Source of the DNA: Gammaproteobacteria bacterium
GTDB taxonomy: Bacteria > Pseudomonadota > Gammaproteobacteria > Thiomicrospirales > Thiomicrospiraceae
Direction of reading: 5' to 3'
Assembly (NCBI GenBank): GCA_013153955.1
Contig: JAADDM010000282.1
Span: 1-19,937 of the forward strand
Length of the DNA: 19,937 nucleotides
A program made the translations under genes and the position numbers. Below the pieces are notes generated by a model. It was not told where the DNA came from. It was given only the letters and a program-made list of their open reading frames with translations, and searched no databases. Below, one piece after another: positions 7,862 to 14,768 of the stretch; position 1 is the first letter of the stretch, and each line of letters opens with the position of its first letter.

Positions 7862-8665
7862 TTAATTTAAACGGACTCGGTCTCCTGTAAACAGTAGCGG
7901 CGCTTGTAGCCCGTTTAGCTGGGTACGATTATCCTGTTTGGGGTTTAGCCCATGCCCGAGTATATAGCGGTTTTGCATAACATTCGCTGTAATTGGTGTT
8001 TTAGCTTGGGCTTCAAATTGAGCTTCAAGTTGATTTAACCAGGCCTGGATGGCGGTAAAATCAGCATGCCAAGGATTCGGCTTAGGGCGTGCGTCCATAA
8101 TAAAGGTTTTTGCTTGGTTCAGCGTTTGATAAAAGTCTGCATTAAGTTGGCTGTCTCCGGTGTAGCTTAGAAGGGCTGTCTCTTGTTCATAAAGGATAAA
8201 CCCACAACTGGCCTCTGAGTGCACGCCAGGGTAAAACACAATTTCAAGCCCGTGGGAGAGCGCGACCCTTTTGCCTGCTTCAGGTGCAATCCAATCTGCA
8301 ATCTCTGTGGGCGCTAACATTTGGTGATGCTCCGCCATTCGATGTGTTTGCAGGCGCTCGCTAATGGCTTGCTCAGCAAACACCTGTAACTTGCGACCCC
8401 GTGCCTGCTCAACGCGTAAGATAACGGGCAGCTCTCCCGCATGGTCACTGTGGTTATGGGTAATGATAATCTGCTCAGGAAAGCCTTTAAACTGAGCCAG
8501 TACCTGCTGACTCACCCCTAAGCCTAAATCAATTAAACAAATAGGCTGTTGATTCGCTAAAAGCATCAAGCTACTGCTCGGTAAATTATCATACAGATAA
8601 GACGCACCCGCACCTGATCCTAAAACAGACAGTTCAAAGTGGATAGGGGTTGAGGTATTGGGCAT
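7862..8665 (-). CDS. Metallo-beta-lactamase fold hydrolase
   Basis: This 267-residue protein is predicted to be a soluble two-metal hydrolase. The metal-binding HxHxDH motif is H70-N-H72-S-D74-H75 (THNHSDHAGE); further ligands expected in the fold are visible as H149 (GVHSEAS), D171 (YTGDSQ) and H238 (ILGHGL). The early GSGAGASYLYDN and IDLGLGVSQQ also fit RNase Z/arylsulfatase-like members of the superfamily. The reaction cannot be assigned: lactone, phosphodiester and thioester hydrolysis all occur in this group. No signal peptide is seen. The ATG at 8665 begins MPNTSTPIHFELSVLGSG; the ribosome binding site is poor. The unrecognised membrane-protein gene follows 21 bp later on the same strand. 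Confidence 0.85.
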   Translation of the reverse strand: MPNTSTPIHFELSVLGSGAGASYLYDNLPSSSLMLLANQQPICLIDLGLGVSQQVLAQFKGFPEQIIITHNHSDHAGELPVILRVEQARGRKLQVFAEQAISERLQTHRMAEHHQMLAPTEIADWIAPEAGKRVALSHGLEIVFYPGVHSEASCGFILYEQETALLSYTGDSQLNADFYQTLNQAKTFIMDARPKPNPWHADFTAIQAWLNQLEAQFEAQAKTPITANVMQNRYILGHGLNPKQDNRTQLNGLQAPLLFTGDRVRLN

Positions 8666-8934
8666 AAAAGGCGCTCTTGTTAAAAACAGGGGGTTAAGTA
8701 CATTCTAAATGTTTATGTATGGCGGGTGTGGACTAAAGCCAGGCAGTAAAAATAGCACGATTAGGCGATTATATCCTGTCAAGGAGACGGGGTATAAATA
8801 ATTGAGAGGGATGGCTGCGCGAAGCTTGAGTGTTTAGATGCGAGTTAAGATTTTAATTTTTAGAATGGTAGCGATTTATTACAAGTCTTGAACTGCCCCC
8901 CTTAAGTTAAGAGGGCTTATGTTTCTTTAAAGGG

Positions 8935-11406
8935 TTATTTATTGAAAACAGTCGGGTAGTTTGTGGCTCCCTCGTGGGTGGTAAAGAAGCTCATGTTTTC
9001 ATTTAAAATACTTGCTTGCTTACTCATGCTTTCAGCAGTTAAGGAGGTTTTTTCAACCAAAGAAGCATTTGCTTGAGTGGTCGAGTCAATCTCACTGACA
9101 GCGTGGTGTACTTGGGTAATGCCTTCTGCTTGCTCTTGCGAAGAATGATTGATTTGATGAATCATATTGGCTACCTTACGAATTGAGTCGTTAATCTCTT
9201 CAATTACCGTACCAGATTCACTGGCCAGCTTTGTTCCTTGACCAATACGCTCTACACTTGAATTGATTAATTGTTTAATATCTTTGGCTGCGTCAGCAGA
9301 TTTTTGTGCCAAAGAGCGTACTTCACCTGCAACCACGGCAAAGCCTCTGCCGTGCTCTCCCGCACGTGCAGCTTCTACTGCCGCATTAAGTGCGAGTAAG
9401 TTGGTTTGGAAAGCGATACTGTCGATAAGCGTGACAATTTCAGCAATTTCATTACTGGAATCTTCGATACTGTTCATTGCTTGAATGGTTTTGCCCATGA
9501 CTTCACTGGCTTGCTGGGTTTCGAGTTGTACACTTTCAATAACCAGGGATGCTTGTTTTGCGCTTTCAGTATTATTTTGAACGGCAAAATTCATCTCTTT
9601 AATGGTTGCAGAGGTCTCTTCAACTGCTGCTGCCTGCTGCTGAATTCGGTCACTTAACTCAACGGCACCTGTTGCCAAGGTATGCGCACCATTTTGCACA
9701 ATACCACTTGACTGTGTTGCCTGAGAAACAATGCCTGAAAGGTTTGTAATGGATTGGTTGATGGCCTCTTTAACCAGTAACAAGTCCCCCTGATATTGAT
9801 TTGTAATGGTTTGGGTTAAGTCTCCAGTGCTTAAAGCGCTAACGACACGGTTAATGTCTGTAATGGCTGAATTTAAGGCTTCCATAGATTCGTTGATGTG
9901 AATTTTTAAGGTGTTGAGATCCCCTTTGGCTTCAATTTCGACTCTTTGTGAGTAATTACCCGCTAACATCTCTACCATAACGCCATTAATTTGCGTTACA
10001 ACAAGGTTGGTTTCATTGAAGGCCTGTTGTGCATTCTCAAGCATTAGCTTGTAGCTGCCCGTAGAATTTTGGGTATTGATCACAGTATTATATTTTCCCT
10101 CACGCATGGCGGACATGGCGGTAGATAAACTGACCATCACATCTGAAATAATCTCTGTACTTGAGTTGATACCTGATTTTAGTTGTTCTAGATCACCCTG
10201 GTAGCTGCCCTCAATTCGCTTTGAGAAATCTCCCTGAGAGATGGCATGCACCGTTTGGTTTGCATCTTTTAGGACTAGCCCAATTTGTTCTAACAGCTGA
10301 TTAATTGCTTTAGATGTCTGCCCAACCTCATCATTAGAGTTAACAGAATTTCGGATGCTGAAATCTCCCGTCTCTAATATTTTAGAGGTTGTTTTCTGTA
10401 CTCGTTTTAATGGATTAATAACGAGGCGAGTAATTACAATAACAATGGTTAAGGTCAGTAAAAATATGGCAATCACAACGCCTAATAGAGTGATTTTAGC
10501 CGCATGTAGTGCCGCATCAATCGGCTCTTGATATTGAGATTTATTCAGTACAAATAGGTGGCGGCCAAAAATATGGTGCGCTTCGTCGTAAGCAGGAATA
10601 TCAATGAATACTTTGTCATCATGTATATAAACAGCCTCTTGCTTACCTTGAATTGGCTGAAATGCTGTTTTTGAAAAATTAACAACTTCTTCGGGGAACC
10701 AGCGATTGTTCGCCAAAACATATTGGTCTGAAAATAGAGTATTGTTATCAATCGCTGGCATATCGCCATATCTATTTTTGACATAGTTTCTATCAACCAG
10801 CAATAGCCATTGGCCCTGTTTCTCTTTCGTAAAATTTTTTCTAACAGAGGCAAGCCCTTGAATCATTGAAACCATTCCAAGCATTTCACCCTCACGCATA
10901 ACCGGAGAGATGGCGATCACAGAGACGCCTCTGCCTCCGATGGACAGAGCACTAAAAGCCTGTTTATGCTCCATAACATGTTTAATCATGGGGTTATGAG
11001 AAAGGTCTTGACCATAACGCTTAATATCCCAAGACTTAACCATGGAGCGGCCATCCGCTGTAATCAACTGAGTCTGTATGTTTTTGTAGTTTGTTTGGTT
11101 TCTAAATTGGTCTCGTATTTGAGCTAAAATAGGGACTATTTTCTCTCTCTCCTCAACCTCTAGCGCATTTGATATATTCTCTTGAGTAGAGAGTGCTGAT
11201 GAGCCTAATATACCTGCTTGAACCTTTGCATTAATCTGGCCATTAATATACTCAGTCATCTCTGAAATGATGCGGGACTTTTCAGCATTTTGTATTGGCT
11301 GAATGGAGGTAGTGTAGATAACTAAGCCCAATAAAATGGCGGCAACAAAGCCGATAGCAGTTGCAGAGTAGAGTACTTTAGTTTTTAAAGAGGCGTTGGA
11401 GAGCAC
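8935..11406 (-). CDS. Methyl-accepting chemotaxis protein with multiple HAMP-like units
   Basis: This 823-residue transmembrane chemoreceptor signals to CheA/CheW. Order: membrane helix 1 (about 12-32), a periplasmic sensor of about 270 residues resembling Cache-type domains, membrane helix 2 (about 304-330), a HAMP domain (330-382), then four further HAMP-like units marked by GDFSKRI (392-398), EGKYNTV (436-442), GNYSQRV (483-489) and GDLTQTI (528-534), and the methyl-accepting signalling domain with its conserved hairpin around FQTNLLALNAAVEAARAGE (666-684). No CheR-docking pentapeptide is seen at the C-terminus, which ends PTVFNK. The start is GTG at 11406 with AAGGA nine bases upstream. 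The ligand is unknown. It stands alone, with no other chemotaxis genes nearby, and ends about 270 bp before the next gene. Confidence 0.93.
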   Translation of the reverse strand: MLSNASLKTKVLYSATAIGFVAAILLGLVIYTTSIQPIQNAEKSRIISEMTEYINGQINAKVQAGILGSSALSTQENISNALEVEEREKIVPILAQIRDQFRNQTNYKNIQTQLITADGRSMVKSWDIKRYGQDLSHNPMIKHVMEHKQAFSALSIGGRGVSVIAISPVMREGEMLGMVSMIQGLASVRKNFTKEKQGQWLLLVDRNYVKNRYGDMPAIDNNTLFSDQYVLANNRWFPEEVVNFSKTAFQPIQGKQEAVYIHDDKVFIDIPAYDEAHHIFGRHLFVLNKSQYQEPIDAALHAAKITLLGVVIAIFLLTLTIVIVITRLVINPLKRVQKTTSKILETGDFSIRNSVNSNDEVGQTSKAINQLLEQIGLVLKDANQTVHAISQGDFSKRIEGSYQGDLEQLKSGINSSTEIISDVMVSLSTAMSAMREGKYNTVINTQNSTGSYKLMLENAQQAFNETNLVVTQINGVMVEMLAGNYSQRVEIEAKGDLNTLKIHINESMEALNSAITDINRVVSALSTGDLTQTITNQYQGDLLLVKEAINQSITNLSGIVSQATQSSGIVQNGAHTLATGAVELSDRIQQQAAAVEETSATIKEMNFAVQNNTESAKQASLVIESVQLETQQASEVMGKTIQAMNSIEDSSNEIAEIVTLIDSIAFQTNLLALNAAVEAARAGEHGRGFAVVAGEVRSLAQKSADAAKDIKQLINSSVERIGQGTKLASESGTVIEEINDSIRKVANMIHQINHSSQEQAEGITQVHHAVSEIDSTTQANASLVEKTSLTAESMSKQASILNENMSFFTTHEGATNYPTVFNK

Positions 11407-11538
11407 TTAATTTAGTCCTTGTGAAAAATTTTGGCGTATTATTTCATGCTCTATAGTCTATATACAATACTCATTTTTATGGAGCATTTAGCTCAAATGG
11501 AAACAAGTTTAGGTATCAGAAAGCGTAGACACTCCAGA

Positions 11539-11567
11539 TTGTTTAGTTATTTGCGTTGGCGTATAAG
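11539..11567 (+). promoter_or_regulatory. Candidate promoter of the accessory cassette
   Basis: TTGTTT (11539-11544) is followed after exactly 17 bp by TATAAG (11562-11567), a near-consensus -10. Transcription would start near 11574, about 55 bp before the GRDP-like start codon. It is the best sigma-70-type match between the chemotaxis gene and the cassette. Confidence 0.55.
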
Positions 11568-11628
11568 TTAGGGTTAGAATGCATTAAGTTATTTTCAGTA
11601 GGTTTTTAGAATTTAAAAGGAAGGTATT

Positions 11629-12114
11629 ATGTTATTTGAAGTGACAGGGTTTACTAAAGCATTTTTTTTAGCAGGGGATAAAGTCGCGATTGCAGAACAA
11701 GAGCGCATAGCATTTGAAATGGAGAAAGTTAAAACGCTTGATTTTATTCAGATGAATGCAAAGCTAGTCTCTTATCATGGTTGGTCTGTTGAAAAAATAC
11801 TAGAAGCGGAAGATTTGTATAAAAAATGGTTGGTATTGCATCAGGTTTATGGTGAGTCACTGGTACTAGCCCCAAATGATTTGGTAGATGAATATTGGCA
11901 TACACATATTTTAGACACGAGAAAATATATGGATGATTGCCAAAAAGTATTAGGCTATTATTTGCATCATTATCCGTATTTTGGGTTAACAGAAGGTGAA
12001 TCAGAAGAAGCTTTAGAAGCGGGCTTTGAGTTGACTCAAAAATTGTTTAAAACACATTTTGGTCATGATATTGTTGGCCACAATAATAGATGTGGTCCGA
12101 CTAGTTGTCGTTAA
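11629..12114 (+). CDS. GRDP-like (DUF1399-type) small protein with Cys-containing C-terminal tail
   Basis: This 161-residue protein opens the accessory cassette and has an AGGAAGG ribosome binding site just before its ATG. The centre carries the motif DEYWHTHILDTRKY (87-100), then C104 and LHHYPYFG (112-119). This is the hallmark of the glycine-rich-domain-protein-like family (DUF1399 type), known from plants, fungi and bacteria and of unclear biochemical role; the clustered His residues could bind metal. After an acidic stretch (TEGESEEALEAG) the chain ends in HNNRCGPTSCR, a short flexible-looking tail with Cys155 and Cys160 and no predicted structure. A terminator-like hairpin directly follows. 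I infer, without proof, that this could be a precursor whose tail is modified by the oxygenase and methyltransferase downstream. It may instead be a metal-binding partner or scaffold protein. Confidence 0.75.
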   Translation: MLFEVTGFTKAFFLAGDKVAIAEQERIAFEMEKVKTLDFIQMNAKLVSYHGWSVEKILEAEDLYKKWLVLHQVYGESLVLAPNDLVDEYWHTHILDTRKYMDDCQKVLGYYLHHYPYFGLTEGESEEALEAGFELTQKLFKTHFGHDIVGHNNRCGPTSCR

Positions 12115-12141
12115 AACTGAGAGCGTTATTTGTTTTTGAAA

Positions 12142-12176
12142 GGCCGTATCTAACAGGTTTAAGTACGGCCTTTTTT
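12142..12176 (+). terminator. Terminator/attenuator hairpin between the GRDP-like gene and the operon
   Basis: GGCCGTA (12142-12148) pairs perfectly with TACGGCC (12164-12170) around a 15-nt loop, followed at once by six T (12171-12176). It sits 28 bp after the GRDP-like stop and 31 bp before the oxygenase start. No clear second promoter follows, so the downstream genes probably depend on read-through, which would make the first product much more abundant. Confidence 0.8.
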
Positions 12177-12206
12177 ATTGGCAATATTTAAATAAAGGAA
12201 AAATGA

Positions 12207-13073
12207 ATGGCTGTTTTATCTTTTTCTACAGCGTTATTAAAAAAAATAAACACAAAAGTAATGGAAGAGGACTTATTTAAAAACCAATCTAACCTCAATC
12301 GTTTTTTTGATACCAGCCCCTTGCTAAGGGCTGTGGGTGATTCTGTTATTAATCTCTTAAAAAAAGATGAATACGTTGTTTTAAAAACAAAAAAAATGAC
12401 CGCTAGTGTTCCTATTTTGACCGCATTTATAAAACTATTTGAGCCCAAATTAGGAAGGTTTATTGATCATATAGAGCGGGCTAGAATACATGACCTTCCG
12501 TCGTGTGGTGGCGAAAATTATCAACACTTAACATTGCATAATGATAATGCAGTTGACTTAACGAATCAGCCCAAATATGTCTTTATTCAAATAGTTCAGG
12601 AAGATCCTAATGGTCGTCAATATGCTCAAAATGGGGTGGTAAAAATAAAGGATGTTGTGACAGATTTAAAAGCGAGCAATCCTCAATTATTACATCAGTT
12701 GTTGACTAAGCCTGTACCCATGCTGTCTTTTGGGGTAACGATTGATTCAAAAGATAAATCTGAAATTGTGGTCAGTCCTACGATTTTAAGTGAAGATGAA
12801 AAAAACCAGATAACAGTTCGATTTGACTATAGCCGAATTCAGTATTTTTTTTCTGAAAAAGGGATAGGAGAAGTGCCTAAACAGATTTTGACGATGATTG
12901 AATGTTTTTTAACTGTGTGCGAAAAACACAAGAAGAGCTATTATCTTGAAAAAGGAGATATTTTGATTATGAATAATCTAACGACGCTACATGACCGTTC
13001 TGAGAGCACAATGGAACTAAATGAGGATGGCTCATTATCAACACGACAAATAATGGTGGGTTTTATTGTATGA
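12207..13073 (+). CDS. TauD-like Fe(II)/2-oxoglutarate-dependent oxygenase
   Basis: This 288-residue protein is predicted to be a non-heme iron oxygenase of the TauD/TfdA/clavaminate-synthase type, which couples 2-oxoglutarate decarboxylation to hydroxylation, desaturation or related oxidation of a substrate. The facial triad is visible as H111-N-D113 in LTLHNDNA and H262 in TTLHDRSE. Arg280 in LSTRQIM is placed to bind 2-oxoglutarate, and the GDILIMNN strand (250-257) before the distal His is typical. The ATG at 12207 has AAGGA seven bases upstream; an out-of-frame ATG at 12203 gives only 25 codons. The stop overlaps the methyltransferase start as ATGA. Overall similarity is divergent and the substrate cannot be deduced; a neighbouring peptide or protein is one inference. 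Confidence 0.75.
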   Translation: MAVLSFSTALLKKINTKVMEEDLFKNQSNLNRFFDTSPLLRAVGDSVINLLKKDEYVVLKTKKMTASVPILTAFIKLFEPKLGRFIDHIERARIHDLPSCGGENYQHLTLHNDNAVDLTNQPKYVFIQIVQEDPNGRQYAQNGVVKIKDVVTDLKASNPQLLHQLLTKPVPMLSFGVTIDSKDKSEIVVSPTILSEDEKNQITVRFDYSRIQYFFSEKGIGEVPKQILTMIECFLTVCEKHKKSYYLEKGDILIMNNLTTLHDRSESTMELNEDGSLSTRQIMVGFIV

Positions 13074-13765
13074 CCCATAAACATGTGTTTCATATTTCTC
13101 ATGCGCATAAAAAGATAGGGCAAGATGGAAATTTGCCTTTTTGGATAGCGATGATTCGTGCTTCTCAAAAAGTATTATTGCCTAATAAAGCTAGAAAAGT
13201 GCTCGATTTTGGATGTGGTCAAGGTAAATTTTTACCCGTGTTTGCCCTTATGGATCGACTTGAGTTTGGACTAGGGGTTGAATTAGAGGTGGGGTTAGTA
13301 GAAGAAGCCAAAATTCACTATGAACAAAAAAATATACAATATGCAGTTAACGAACGCACGCTTTTTAAATCTTATCCTGAATATTTTGATGCTATCTATT
13401 CACAAGAGGTGCTTTATACACTCGAGGACTTAAAAGCGCATGCAGAAGAAATGTTTAAAATCCTTAAAAAGGGTGGGTTTTATTTCGCAACGATGGGCTG
13501 TCATATTCAAAATCCACTATGGAGTAAGCGCCGTAAAATGATTCGAGAAGAAGAGCAGTATTCTGCTTATGACTACTCTCTTGAGGAAGTTGCAGAAGTT
13601 TTTTTTAATGCTGGCTTTGAGGTCGGGCTAAAACGCTTACCAGTTGATTATTTTTTAATTTATCACCCTGAGATTACTCAAAAATTCTCTAATTCATTAA
13701 GTGATTTAGTGAGTACCAATTATGAAAATAAAATGCTATTTAGCTTTTGGAAGCCCGATGAATAA
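13070..13765 (+). CDS. Class I SAM-dependent methyltransferase
   Basis: This 231-residue Rossmann-fold methyltransferase carries motif I VLDFGCGQG (44-52), an acidic residue ending strand 2 that should contact the SAM ribose (E71 in GVELE), and a motif IV-like stretch FDAIYSQEVLYTLED (106-120). These are followed by the helix-strand KILKKGGFYFATMG typical of small-molecule and peptide methyltransferases. The ATG at 13070 overlaps the oxygenase stop in ATGA, so translation is likely coupled. It has no specific family signature that I recognise, and the acceptor is unknown. Its position between an oxygenase and two protection-type genes suggests a tailoring enzyme. Base composition is AT-rich, like the rest of the cassette. 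Confidence 0.88.
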   Translation: MTHKHVFHISHAHKKIGQDGNLPFWIAMIRASQKVLLPNKARKVLDFGCGQGKFLPVFALMDRLEFGLGVELEVGLVEEAKIHYEQKNIQYAVNERTLFKSYPEYFDAIYSQEVLYTLEDLKAHAEEMFKILKKGGFYFATMGCHIQNPLWSKRRKMIREEEQYSAYDYSLEEVAEVFFNAGFEVGLKRLPVDYFLIYHPEITQKFSNSLSDLVSTNYENKMLFSFWKPDE

Positions 13766-14768
13766 ATCTAAAGTATGGTTAACAGTCGTTATCACGGTTA
13801 GCCTTGCGTTAATAATACTAGGATTATTTTTCATTGAGCCGGATCCTAAAATTGAATTAAAAGATCTTATTTTTGGCGGGGTTGGACTTATAGGAGGAAT
13901 CGTCGGTTTATTTTTATTTGAGAAAAGAAATAATGCGATGCTTAGAAATACCAAGGTTCTTGAAGAGAATCAAATAAAAGAATCTCATTTTATGCATTTT
14001 AACAGCGCAACAAAAATGTTAACAGATAAAGATGCAACACTTGAGTCAAAAATTTCAGCGCTGTATCTACTTTATGATGTAGGGAAAGCATTTGATGAAA
14101 GTCTAGGCAGAGTTCTTCAGGTAATTAACCAGTCTTTGAAGCCGTTTAAAAAGAATATTGATTATCAAATGGACTATGAAGACAATCCTGAAAGTATCAC
14201 GCTAAGCAGCGACCTTGTTATGGATGTTGTTTTAAAAGAGCCAGACTATAAGCGTAAAATCAACGAGTGGGTGATTAAGGGTTCGGATATACAGCAACTG
14301 GTTATTTCAGCTTTACAAATTCAGAAGAAAATATTTCAAAGACAGCTAGTTCTAGGAAGTCTTGATGAAGCAGATATGTCAAATTGTATTTTTTTTGATA
14401 TTGATAGTTCTTTTTGTGAGGTAAAAAAACTCAGCCTTAATAATCCTCAAAAAAATATTGTTTTCTTGGGTTGTGATTTGACAGGCTTTGACTTTAGCTC
14501 TAATAGATTACATATAGCCACTTTTATTGATTGTGATTTAACGAAATGTGATTTCAAAAGGGCGGACTTATGGGGCAGTATTTTTTTTAACTGTAGGCTT
14601 AAAGAAACTGACTTTAGCGGCTCTTATTTAGGTCATGTTGTTTTTAGAGGTTGTTCGGATTTCAGAGAGGATGACTTTAAAGATTTAGATGTACCTGATT
14701 CTCAAGACCAAGAGTATAACGCACCATATTTTGACACAATTAAAAATGGGTACACAGAGTTCCAATAA
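13758..14768 (+). CDS. Membrane-anchored pentapeptide-repeat protein
   Basis: The chosen ATG at 13758 gives 336 residues, has GGAAG just upstream and overlaps the methyltransferase stop by 8 bp; an in-frame ATG at 13722 lacks a ribosome binding site. Two hydrophobic helices (about 7-25 and 38-55) anchor the protein. They are followed by a charged, probably helical stretch (55-120) with ISALYLLYDVGK, seen in other membrane-linked members. The C-terminal third (about 203-310) holds degenerate A(D/N)LXX-type repeats: DEADMSNC, CDLTGFDF, CDLTKCDF, RADLWGS, KETDFSGS. Soluble members such as McbG, AlbG and Qnr protect gyrase from inhibitors by mimicking DNA. Whether this anchored and irregular version does so is unknown. 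The stop overlaps the next start in TAATG. Confidence 0.82.
   Translation: MNKSKVWLTVVITVSLALIILGLFFIEPDPKIELKDLIFGGVGLIGGIVGLFLFEKRNNAMLRNTKVLEENQIKESHFMHFNSATKMLTDKDATLESKISALYLLYDVGKAFDESLGRVLQVINQSLKPFKKNIDYQMDYEDNPESITLSSDLVMDVVLKEPDYKRKINEWVIKGSDIQQLVISALQIQKKIFQRQLVLGSLDEADMSNCIFFDIDSSFCEVKKLSLNNPQKNIVFLGCDLTGFDFSSNRLHIATFIDCDLTKCDFKRADLWGSIFFNCRLKETDFSGSYLGHVVFRGCSDFREDDFKDLDVPDSQDQEYNAPYFDTIKNGYTEFQ

Noticed and set aside
8768..8782. Consensus-like TTGACA and TATAAT hexamers on the minus strand between the chemotaxis and metallo-beta-lactamase genes.
   Set aside because: They are only three bases apart, so they cannot form one promoter; neither hexamer has a good partner at 16-18 bp.
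11479..11571. A 30-codon open frame (begins MEHLAQMETS, basic C-terminal half) upstream of the GRDP-like gene.
   Set aside because: No ribosome binding site precedes it and it overlaps the best promoter match for the cassette, so translation is unlikely.
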